Assembly (NCBI GenBank): GCA_900314995.1
Contig: OMXK01000030.1
Coordinates: 1 to 50,696 of the forward strand
DNA: 50,696 nt
From: an uncultured Prevotella sp.
GTDB lineage: Bacteria; Bacteroidota; Bacteroidia; Bacteroidales; Bacteroidaceae
Direction of reading: 5' to 3'
The position numbers were made by a program, and so were the translations under genes. The notes beneath the pieces were generated by a model, which had not been told where the DNA came from, ran no database searches, and saw only the letters and a program-made list of their open reading frames with translations. Within the stretch, counting starts at the first letter, position 1. Each line of letters begins with the position of its first letter. Shown one piece after another: positions 1-5,649 of the stretch.

Positions 1-110
1 TGAGGGGTTTGTAACAGCGGGCAGAGATTAATGATCATCTCATCGTAGGCCCTGTAGAAGTCACGATTGATAAAATCCACCAGCAGGCGGACATGCTTTC
101 TTTGTTTCAT
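1..110 (-). CDS. Unknown protein, N-terminal part only (runs off window)
   Basis: An open reading frame starts with ATG at 110 and runs off the left edge. The 36 visible residues begin MKQRKHVRLLVDFINRDF and show no signal peptide or motif that I recognise. The frame is supported by a TAnnTTTG -7 box upstream (288-295, minus strand) and by a roughly 170-nt structured leader that ends 2 nt before the ATG. It was too short to judge by family. It lies beside defence-gene debris, so an accessory role is possible, but that is only context. Confidence 0.5.
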   Translation of the reverse strand, partial: MKQRKHVRLLVDFINRDFYRAYDEMIINLCPLLQTP

Positions 111-112
111 AT

Positions 113-170
113 TGTTTTGCTTGGCTTATTGCCATTGCCCCTAGGGCAATCGGCCAAACCAAGCAAAACA
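113..170 (-). promoter_or_regulatory. Long hairpin abutting a start codon
   Basis: Outer arms TGTTTTGCTTGG (113-124) and CCAAGCAAAACA (159-170) are perfect complements. Inside them ATTGCCC (134-140) and GGGCAAT (144-150) form a second perfect stem with a 3-nt loop. In the minus-strand transcript the structure ends 2 nt before the ATG at 110, so it would bury the ribosome-entry region. It could be a translational control element, a protein-binding site or an attenuator; it has no following T-run in the gene's direction. Confidence 0.6.
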
Positions 171-262
171 TGCCAGGCCGGTTAGTTGGTCATCAGGGTC
201 GTTCCATCGGTACCAGTTAAGGTTGATGATTGATCATAATTTTGTTTACACTTCAGATGAAG

Positions 263-295
263 TAGCAACTCTGTTGCTAAATGGCGTCAAAGGTA
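263..295 (-). promoter_or_regulatory. Promoter -7 box plus small leader hairpin
   Basis: Minus-strand TACCTTTG (288-295) matches the Bacteroidota -7 consensus TAnnTTTG; a -33 TTTG is only weakly present near 315-318. Just downstream, TAGCAAC-AGA-GTTGCTA (263-279) is a perfect 7-bp hairpin with a 3-nt loop near the expected RNA 5' end. With the 113-170 hairpin it gives the leader of the gene at 1-110 two stems. Confidence 0.5.
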
Positions 296-397
296 CGAAT
301 ATTATTGCAATAACCAACAGTTTTATTTGTTTATTTGCATATTAACCCCAATATTTATGTTTCCAATGCATTTTTTCTCCCTAAATGCCGTTGCTGA

Positions 398-508
398 CCT
401 CTTCAAGACTTTAGCAAACCTTGGACGGATGCAGAACTTTATGCAAAATATGGTCTCACAGAAGACGAAATCGCCTTCATCGAATCGATGATCAAACCGA
501 TGGAATAA
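398..508 (+). pseudogene. 3' remnant of a restriction-modification DNA methyltransferase
   Basis: Reading from 398 (preceded in frame by TGA) gives 36 residues ending KYGLTEDEIAFIESMIKPME followed by TAA at 506-508. A C-terminus of the kind W-T-D-x-x-L-Y-x-K-Y-G-L-T-x-x-E-I-x-F-I-E-x-x-I-K-P-M is, from memory, the typical end of site-specific adenine methyltransferase subunits of Bacteroidota restriction-modification systems. Nothing upstream encodes the rest, so this is the tail of a deleted gene. The intact terminator that follows at 551-590 supports a once-functional 3' end. Confidence 0.6.
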
Positions 509-550
509 AAAGGCGAATGAGCACGATCGTCGTGCATCACGACAAAACAA

Positions 551-590
551 AACTCCGACTTTGCAAAGAGCAGACAGCAAAGTTGGAGTT
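551..590 (+). terminator. Terminator after methylase remnant
   Basis: AACTCCGACTTTGC (551-564) pairs with GCAAAGTTGGAGTT (577-590) with a single G-T style mismatch and a 12-nt loop, followed by CTTTTA. It sits 42 nt after the stop of the methylase remnant and was presumably its terminator. Confidence 0.65.
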
Positions 591-698
591 CTTTTACTAA
601 TAATAAGGTGTCAATCGAGAGTGACAAGCTTTTAAGGGGATTTCTTAGGCTGCTTTTATTCTAAAAGCTGGTCCTCACCGCTTTTTTCTTCAAAAAAG

Positions 699-730
699 TT
701 TGGCTATTCCAAATAAAAGCAGTACCTTTG
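699..730 (+). promoter_or_regulatory. Promoter of the Abi_2-family gene and its leader RNA
   Basis: TTTG at 699-702 and TACCTTTG at 723-730 are separated by 20 bp, a full match to the Bacteroidota -33/-7 promoter. Transcription should start near 735, a few bases before the hairpin at 741-778. Confidence 0.8.
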
Positions 731-740
731 CACCACGAGA

Positions 741-778
741 ACCCGCCAAGCCTCTTTACAATGCTTAAATCGGCGGGT
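741..778 (+). ncRNA. Hairpin RNA in the leader of the Abi_2-family gene
   Basis: ACCCGCC (741-747) pairs with GGCGGGT (772-778), with inner AAGC/GCTT complementarity (748-751 and 763-766). TTTTGTTTTATT follows directly and runs to the gene's ATG at 793. The RNA would start within about 6 nt of the stem, so it could be a roughly 50-nt small RNA ended by a terminator-like stem, with read-through into the defence gene, or simply an attenuator. Partner RNAs next to AbiF-type proteins have been described recently; this candidate fits in place and form but was not compared with any covariance model. Confidence 0.5.
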
Positions 779-792
779 CGTTTTGTTTTATT

Positions 793-1686
793 ATGGCACG
801 TTATACAAAGACATACTCATCGCCAGCTCAACTGGTGACATTGCTTCAATCTCGTGGACTCCACGTTGAGAATGTGGCACGTACGGAGAACTATCTTCGC
901 CACATCGGTTATTACAGATTTAGTGCTTATCTCTATCCTCTTTTGACAACACCGAAGGAAAATCATGTTTTCAAACCAGGAGCTACTTTCAATCAAGCCT
1001 TGGACATGTATCGCTTCGACAGGCATCTTCGCCTGTTGATGTTCAATGAGATTGAGAAGATTGAGATAGCCGTCCGTAGTGCCATTGTCAACATAACGAG
1101 CCGTGAAACAAGGAACCCCTTTTGGATGACCGATCCTACGTGCTTCTATGATATCAACACCTTTACGAAGACAAAACAGCTCATTGATGCTGAACTTGCC
1201 AAGTCGCGCGAAGATTTCATTGAACATTTCCGCAACACTTATTCTGACCCATATCCCCCTTCTTGGATGTTGGCTGAGATACTTCCATTAGGTGTGCTGA
1301 CAAGGATATACGATAACATCAGGAGCAACCAGATTCGAAAGAAGATTGCCCATGAGTTCTCCCTGGGAGTGCCAGTCTTTAACTCATGGATGACGATTAT
1401 CACTGTTGCCAGAAACAACTGCGGTCATCACGCTCGCGTATGGAACCGTACATTTGCTCTGAGGGTTTTGACTCAGCGACGTATGGCGCGTCCTTGGATC
1501 GCAATTCTAGTCAACCAAAAGAAAGCTTATTTCAGTCTCTGTATCATTAAATACTTCCTTGACATCATTTCGCCGAACAACGACATGAAGGCAAAGATTG
1601 ATGCCCTACTCAGTTCCTACCCGTCCATTGACATCAACGCAATGGGCTTCCCCCGTGGGTGGGAGAGCGAACCGTTGTGGCAATGA
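793..1686 (+). CDS. Abi_2-family (AbiD/AbiF-like) HEPN abortive-infection protein
   Basis: The 297-residue protein has the family's N-terminal signature: a Q-L-x-x-L-x-x-R-G-L stretch followed by YLRHIGYYRFSAYLYPL (about residues 35-51). Near residues 207-212 it carries R-N-N-C-G-H in the context RNNCGHHARVWNR, the R-x4-H motif of HEPN ribonucleases. Length is normal for the family and no membrane segment or signal peptide is present, so it should act in the cytoplasm. Family knowledge: these proteins stop growth on phage infection, probably by RNA cleavage. It has its own promoter (699-730) and a hairpin leader RNA (741-778), and it stands alone among broken genes. The AbiD versus AbiF label is not settled by reading alone. 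Confidence 0.85.
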   Translation: MARYTKTYSSPAQLVTLLQSRGLHVENVARTENYLRHIGYYRFSAYLYPLLTTPKENHVFKPGATFNQALDMYRFDRHLRLLMFNEIEKIEIAVRSAIVNITSRETRNPFWMTDPTCFYDINTFTKTKQLIDAELAKSREDFIEHFRNTYSDPYPPSWMLAEILPLGVLTRIYDNIRSNQIRKKIAHEFSLGVPVFNSWMTIITVARNNCGHHARVWNRTFALRVLTQRRMARPWIAILVNQKKAYFSLCIIKYFLDIISPNNDMKAKIDALLSSYPSIDINAMGFPRGWESEPLWQ

Positions 1687-1732
1687 ATACGGCATGATGA
1701 AGATAACGTACCTTGTCGTGCGTTCTTATCTA

Positions 1733-2035
1733 TTATTTTACCTCCAAGACATACCCTCGTTTCTTTAGTGAGACGATGGAGATGGAGGTGTCGGCTTCGA
1801 GCATCTTGCGGAGATAGGTGATTTGCACATTGAGGGCGAGAGAATTGGCATAACTGTCGTTGCCCCATACAGATTGTAAAATGATGCCACGCTCTACGGT
1901 CTGGCCAATGTTCTGTGCAAGGATGGTGAGGATTTCCGACTGGAAAGCAAGGTTCTTGTACCGCTATTGTATCTTGGGCACTCTAAGTGTCTGGGATTCA
2001 ATGGCTGTTAATGATTTAAAGCCAAGTATGGTATG
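1733..2035 (-). pseudogene. Decayed C-terminal winged helix of an OmpR-type response regulator
   Basis: Minus-strand translation from 1960 down to the TAA at 1733-1735 reads through ILTILAQNIGQTVERGIILQ, SVWGNDSYANSLALNVQITY and SLKKRGYVLEVK, an almost textbook OmpR/PhoB DNA-binding domain of the Bacteroidota RprY-like type. The same frame continues upstream past an in-frame TAG (1964-1966) with weaker similarity and meets TGA at 2036-2038. The receiver domain is absent. It is therefore a relic of a two-component regulator, and its kinase is not in the window. Confidence 0.75.
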
Positions 2036-2118
2036 TCATTTTCGCTCATTTTTGAGAAAATGGGGCACAGCTCCATGTTAAAGTCTGTCATTCCTGCTCT
2101 ACTTTGATGAAAATTCAG

Positions 2119-2126
2119 TAACTTTG
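2119..2126 (+). promoter_or_regulatory. -7 box upstream of the KilA-N relic
   Basis: TAACTTTG matches TAnnTTTG and lies 30 bp before the ATG at 2157. No clear -33 TTTG is present at the right spacing. Confidence 0.45.
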
Positions 2127-2156
2127 CAGCGCAAAGTTTGTAATACGGCAGACAAT

Positions 2157-2435
2157 ATGGCAAAGATAATAGTACAGAATACGCAGATAACGGTCATAAA
2201 GCAGAATGAAAATGACTATATCAGCCTGACAGACATGTTGAAGGCGAAAGATGGTGAATTCTTCTTCTCTAACTGGCTGCGCAACCGCAATACCATTGAG
2301 TTCCTTGGAATAATTGTGCCGAATTCGACATAATTAAATCTCAGGCAGGGCGACCGCCTTGTTCGCCTCAATCAGATTGCCATCAATCAGATGCGTGTAT
2401 TGGAGAACGATGATAATAGAAACCTGTTAAAATGA
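2157..2435 (+). pseudogene. Decayed KilA-N domain protein
   Basis: The start (MAKIIVQNTQITVIKQNEND, then YISLTDMLKAKDGEFFFSNW) is a clear KilA-N domain, a DNA-binding fold of phage and mobile-element antirepressor-like proteins. The frame ends at 2331-2333 after LGIIVPNST. In other frames the gene goes on: EFDIIKSQAG at about 2323-2352 and a tail RLVRLNQIAINQMRVLENDD (2355-2414) that ends NRNLLK and TGA at 2433-2435. The middle of the protein is missing, so at least one deletion and two frameshifts have occurred. A -7 box survives upstream. Confidence 0.75.
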
Positions 2436-2639
2436 CATGAGTGGATAGAATATAACATAGAACAACATAAGAGGCGTTGACTTTTTGATTCTTGTTCCAA
2501 AATTCGCCAAAATATAAACCTACGAGATGATAGAAGTTGATGTTCGCGTTTAGGCGCGAGCTGAGACTTGTATTAGTAGGTAGGCGTTTGGCGATGCCTT
2601 GGAACAAATGCACAGGACAACAAAAAAGAAATAATAGAA

Positions 2640-3056
2640 ATGAAAACAATGAAGATTTGGAGACTCGCCTTTGCGATGCTTGCTGCTTTCTCCTTCGTCT
2701 CTTGCAGCAGCGACGATGATGAAGGATTTCTGATAGACCAACTCACTGGCACTTGGCAGCAGGTGTATGATGAAGGTGTTGTGGCTGAGGGATATGTGCA
2801 GTACACCTTTACGCCTGGCACGCTGGCCAATGTGGGTGAATGTACAATTTATGTGTATGATGTCTTTACAGGCGACACAACATTCGTGCGTGACTATGTA
2901 CTGACCGAGGATCGCCATCTGGCTATATACAATGGGCAGTATGGCACTACGGCATCAGAAATTTATGAGTATGATGTAAAGAGGCTGTCAGCGAAAGCGA
3001 TGACTTGGCACCTCACAAACTCGGATGTAGTTTTGAATTTCAAGAAAGTGAAATGA
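2640..3056 (+). CDS. Lipocalin-like lipoprotein
   Basis: The 138-residue product has a signal peptide and lipobox (AFSFVSC, Cys about residue 22) followed by SSDDDE, a typical Bacteroidota surface-export context. The mature part begins LTGTWQQVYDEG, the opening strand pattern of Bacteroidota lipocalin-like or DUF4488-like small beta-barrel proteins, and alternates short beta strands to the end. Function is unknown. The next gene overlaps its stop by 4 nt (ATGA at 3053-3056), so the two are probably translated together. An alternative start is the ATG at 2649. Confidence 0.7.
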   Translation: MKTMKIWRLAFAMLAAFSFVSCSSDDDEGFLIDQLTGTWQQVYDEGVVAEGYVQYTFTPGTLANVGECTIYVYDVFTGDTTFVRDYVLTEDRHLAIYNGQYGTTASEIYEYDVKRLSAKAMTWHLTNSDVVLNFKKVK

Positions 3057-3298
3057 ACAAGAAAGCCATCATCACCGCACTGCTTGCACTCGTCGCAATG
3101 ACGGGACAGGGGCAGACGGCCAGTGATTATTGGATAGCAGCAGACAAAGCACTGGTGGCAGGTAATACTGACAGCACATTTTATTATCTCAATCTGTTTA
3201 AGGAGCACTTCGGCAGACAATACGCAGCATCCACCCGAGGTACAATGGCGGTACAAAATTACTCTAAAAAGGGCAAACGCGCAATAGGCGAAGAATAA
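3053..3298 (+). CDS. Small exported protein, possibly a truncated gene
   Basis: The ATG at 3053 overlaps the stop of the lipocalin-like gene and opens a clean signal peptide (MNKKAIITALLALVAMTG, cleavage near QGQTA). That is preferred over an in-frame ATG at 3005, whose first 16 residues are not signal-like. About 60 mature residues follow, including SDYWIAADKALVAGNTDSTF, and the frame closes with a basic tail. The N-terminus resembles larger exported Bacteroidota proteins, so this may be the stub of a longer gene. No function can be assigned. Confidence 0.5.
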   Translation: MNKKAIITALLALVAMTGQGQTASDYWIAADKALVAGNTDSTFYYLNLFKEHFGRQYAASTRGTMAVQNYSKKGKRAIGEE

Positions 3299-3485
3299 GG
3301 TTAGTTAAGTGGAGTTAATTGTAAGACAGTGTTTTACGCGATTTGATTTAAGATTTATTTCGGTCTGTTTTGACCTAATTTAATCGGTGAAGACATATTA
3401 TACTCAGTCTCATCCATTACGACCCTACAAGACCCGTTTCAAGTCCCCGATGATGTTAATAATTTCTAAATGCGGGGGCAAAGGC

Positions 3486-3516
3486 TTGGAATGTTCGTAA
3501 AAAACGACTAACTTTG
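3486..3516 (+). promoter_or_regulatory. Promoter of the Fe-S scaffold-like/GGGtGRT operon
   Basis: TAACTTTG at 3509-3516 is a perfect -7 box, with TTG (3486-3488, as CTTGG) 20 bp upstream. Start codon is at 3571, giving a leader of about 50 nt. The rest of 3299-3480 shows nothing I can name. Confidence 0.7.
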
Positions 3517-3570
3517 TAGGCTACAATATAGACTAATATAGTTGTTTAACATTTAAATGTTTTATTATCA

Positions 3571-4272
3571 ATGATTTATTCAAAAGAAGTAGAGAACATG
3601 TGCAGCGTTTGCAAGGGCGCTTATCATGGACCTGCACCAATCCCCGAGGAGGGCAAATGGGTAGCAGTGAAAGAAATCAAGGAGATCTCCGGTTACACAC
3701 ACGGTATTGGCTGGTGTGCCCCTCAGCAGGGTGCCTGCAAGCTGAGCCTGAACGTGAAGGATGGTATCATCCAGGAGGCTCTGGTAGAGACGATCGGATG
3801 CACAGGTATGACCCACTCAGCCGCTATGGCTTCTGAGATCCTGCCTGGTAAGACCATCCTCGAGGCGCTGAACACCGACCTCGTTTGCGATGCCATCAAC
3901 ACCGCTATGCGCGAGCTTTTCCTGCAGATTGTCTACGGTCGTACACAGAGTGCTTTCTCTGAGGGCGGTCTGGCCATCGGTGCTGGTCTTGAGGACCTGG
4001 GTAAGGGTCTTCGTTCACAGACTGGTACACTCTATGGCACTGTTGCCAAGGGTACACGTTATCTGGAGCTGACTGAGGGTTACATCACCAAGATGTATCT
4101 CGATGCCAACAACGAGGTTTGCGGTTACGAGTACGTACACCTCGGCAAGATGATGGAGGCTATCAAGAACGGCATGGATGCCAACGAGGCTCTGAAGAAG
4201 TTCACCGGCTCTTACGGTCGCACAAGCGAGGAGCAGGGTGCAGTTAAGGCTATTGACCCACGTAAAGAATAA
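3571..4272 (+). CDS. Iron-sulfur cluster assembly scaffold-like protein (NifU-N-like), partner of GGGtGRT protein
   Basis: The 233-residue cytoplasmic protein has a Cys-rich start (MCSVCKGAYHGPAP), a GWCAPQQGACKL segment near residues 47-58 and ETIGCTGMTHSAAM near residues 73-86. That is the cysteine placement of the NifU-N-like family that Bacteroidota genomes annotate as Fe-S scaffold. In this phylum it is almost always followed by the GGGtGRT gene, as here, 14 nt downstream. The true function of the pair is unproven. No frame problems are seen. The start at 3571 is used; a second ATG at 3598 (MCSVC) is an alternative. Confidence 0.8.
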   Translation: MIYSKEVENMCSVCKGAYHGPAPIPEEGKWVAVKEIKEISGYTHGIGWCAPQQGACKLSLNVKDGIIQEALVETIGCTGMTHSAAMASEILPGKTILEALNTDLVCDAINTAMRELFLQIVYGRTQSAFSEGGLAIGAGLEDLGKGLRSQTGTLYGTVAKGTRYLELTEGYITKMYLDANNEVCGYEYVHLGKMMEAIKNGMDANEALKKFTGSYGRTSEEQGAVKAIDPRKE

Positions 4273-4286
4273 AGGAGGATACGACT

Positions 4287-4337
4287 ATGATTAGAAAAGT
4301 ACAGTTTGAGAGTCAGGAGCGCCGTATAGATTTGTGA
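4287..4337 (+). pseudogene. Separated 5' end of the GGGtGRT gene
   Basis: An unusually strong Shine-Dalgarno (AAAGGAGGA, 4272-4280) precedes ATG at 4287, which reads MIRKVQFESQERRID and then hits TGA at 4335-4337. ERRID is the usual start of the GGGtGRT family. One frame over, the downstream sequence reads ICEKAGIDPYQMCEDTQLIC. Compared with the family as I remember it, roughly 20-25 codons between the two are missing and the frame is shifted. Confidence 0.7.
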
Positions 4338-4362
4338 AAAGGCAGGTATCGACCCCTATCAG

Positions 4363-5244
4363 ATGTGTGAGGACACACAGCTGATCTGCTTCGAGAATGC
4401 CAAGTGGGCATACGTATGCGGTGCAGCCATCGCCATCAAGAAGGGCGTGAAGACAGCTGCCGAGGCTGCTGAGGCCATCGGTATCGGTCTGCAGAGCTTC
4501 TGTATCCCCGGATCAGTAGCCGACGACCGTAAGGTAGGTATCGGTCATGGTAACCTCGCCGCTCGTCTGCTCCGTGAGGAGACCGAGTGCTTCGCCTTCC
4601 TGGCAGGTCACGAGAGCTTCGCTGCTGCCGAGGGTGCCATCAAGATTGCCGAGATGGCCAACAAGGTTCGTAAGAAGCCCCTCCGCGTGATCCTGAACGG
4701 TCTTGGCAAGGACGCTGCCCAGATCATCAGCCGTATCAACGGTTTCACATACGTACAGACCAAGTTCGACTATTTCACTGGCGAGCTGAATGTGGTGAAG
4801 GAAGTTCCTTATGGCAACAACCCCAACCGTCTGAAGGTGAAGTGCTATGGTGCCGACGATGTTCGCGAGGGTGTAGCTATCCTGTGGAAGGAGAATGTTG
4901 ATGTCTCTATCACCGGTAACTCTACCAACCCAACCCGTTTCCAGCACCCCGTAGCTGGTACTTACAAGAAGGAGCGCGTACTCGCTGGCAAGCCTTACTT
5001 CTCAGTAGCTTCTGGTGGTGGTACAGGTCGTACCCTGCACCCGGATAACATGGCCGCCGGTCCTGCTTCTTACGGTATGACTGATACCCTGGGCCGTATG
5101 CACTCTGACGCTCAGTTCGCAGGTTCTTCTTCAGTGCCTGCTCACGTTGAGATGATGGGCTTCCTCGGCATGGGTAACAACCCGATGGTAGGTGCAACCG
5201 TATCTGTAGCCGTTGCTATCGACCTCGCTATCAACAAGAAGTAA
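4363..5244 (+). CDS. GGGtGRT protein, N-terminally damaged
   Basis: The namesake motif GGGTGRTLHPDN is present (about residues 222-233 of this frame), as are the conserved SFCIPGSVADDR, AGHESFAAAEGA and TGNSTNPTRFQHPVAGTYKK blocks. From 4363 on, the protein is complete and highly conserved, so selection has acted on it until recently. The first in-frame ATG (MCEDTQ) lacks a ribosome site, and the original start at 4287 is out of frame after a deletion. Biochemical role is unknown; the family travels with the NifU-like gene at 3571. The defect may be real or an assembly error. Confidence 0.85.
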   Translation: MCEDTQLICFENAKWAYVCGAAIAIKKGVKTAAEAAEAIGIGLQSFCIPGSVADDRKVGIGHGNLAARLLREETECFAFLAGHESFAAAEGAIKIAEMANKVRKKPLRVILNGLGKDAAQIISRINGFTYVQTKFDYFTGELNVVKEVPYGNNPNRLKVKCYGADDVREGVAILWKENVDVSITGNSTNPTRFQHPVAGTYKKERVLAGKPYFSVASGGGTGRTLHPDNMAAGPASYGMTDTLGRMHSDAQFAGSSSVPAHVEMMGFLGMGNNPMVGATVSVAVAIDLAINKK

Positions 5245-5286
5245 TCAGCAAAGTTGGCTTCGCTAGTCGAGGCATACTTTAACCCC

Positions 5287-5316
5287 ATCCCCGCCAGTTC
5301 AGACACTGACGGGGAT
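5287..5316 (+). terminator. Hairpin between GGGtGRT and clpS
   Basis: ATCCCCG-C-CAGT (5287-5298) pairs with ACTG-A-CGGGGAT (5305-5316) with one internal mismatch and a 6-nt loop. The T-run after it is short (TTGC), so it may be a weak terminator or a clpS leader structure. It ends 20 bp before the clpS start. Confidence 0.55.
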
Positions 5317-5335
5317 TTGCATGCAAAATCTAGGT

Positions 5336-5644
5336 ATGGCAAAGGAACAATCAGCAACGAGGGAGCGGCAGCGGACTGACCTCAAGGAACCGCGACGCTA
5401 TAAGGTGACCATCTACAACGATGACTTCACCACGATGGAATTTGTGGTGATGATACTGACCCAGGTGTTTTTCAAGAGTGAGACAGAGGCCGAGGCGCTG
5501 ATGCTGCAGGTACACCACTCCGACAAGGCGGTGGTGGGAATCTACAGCTACGACGTGGCCGTCTCGAAAGTGAGGAAGGCGACGGATATGGCCCGGGAGG
5601 CCGGTTTCCCGCTTCGTCTGACCGTTGAACCTGAAAAAGAGTAA
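5336..5644 (+). CDS. clpS: ATP-dependent Clp protease adaptor ClpS
   Basis: ClpS binds N-degron substrates and delivers them to ClpAP. The core reads RYKVTIYNDDFTTMEFVVMI, with the conserved Y-N-D-D-x-T-x-x-x-x-V loop that forms the N-degron pocket, then VHHSDKAVVGIYSYDVA, matching the ClpS H-x-x-G-x-x-x-x-G-x-y-x-x-x-x-A pattern. Start is taken at ATG 5336 (MAKEQ); an ATG at 5321 adds five residues. clpA begins 5 nt after the stop, and aat follows, so adaptor, unfoldase and N-end tagging enzyme form one operon. ClpP is not in the window. Confidence 0.92.
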   Translation: MAKEQSATRERQRTDLKEPRRYKVTIYNDDFTTMEFVVMILTQVFFKSETEAEALMLQVHHSDKAVVGIYSYDVAVSKVRKATDMAREAGFPLRLTVEPEKE

Positions 5645-5649
5645 GCATT

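Noticed and set aside
323-627. Two minus-strand frames of 85 and 62 residues
   Set aside because: They cover the methylase remnant and its terminator on the other strand and have Cys/Phe-rich, unstructured translation.
2383-2918. Minus-strand frames up to 122 residues
   Set aside because: They overlap the KilA-N relic and the lipoprotein gene, which has a clear signal peptide and lipobox.
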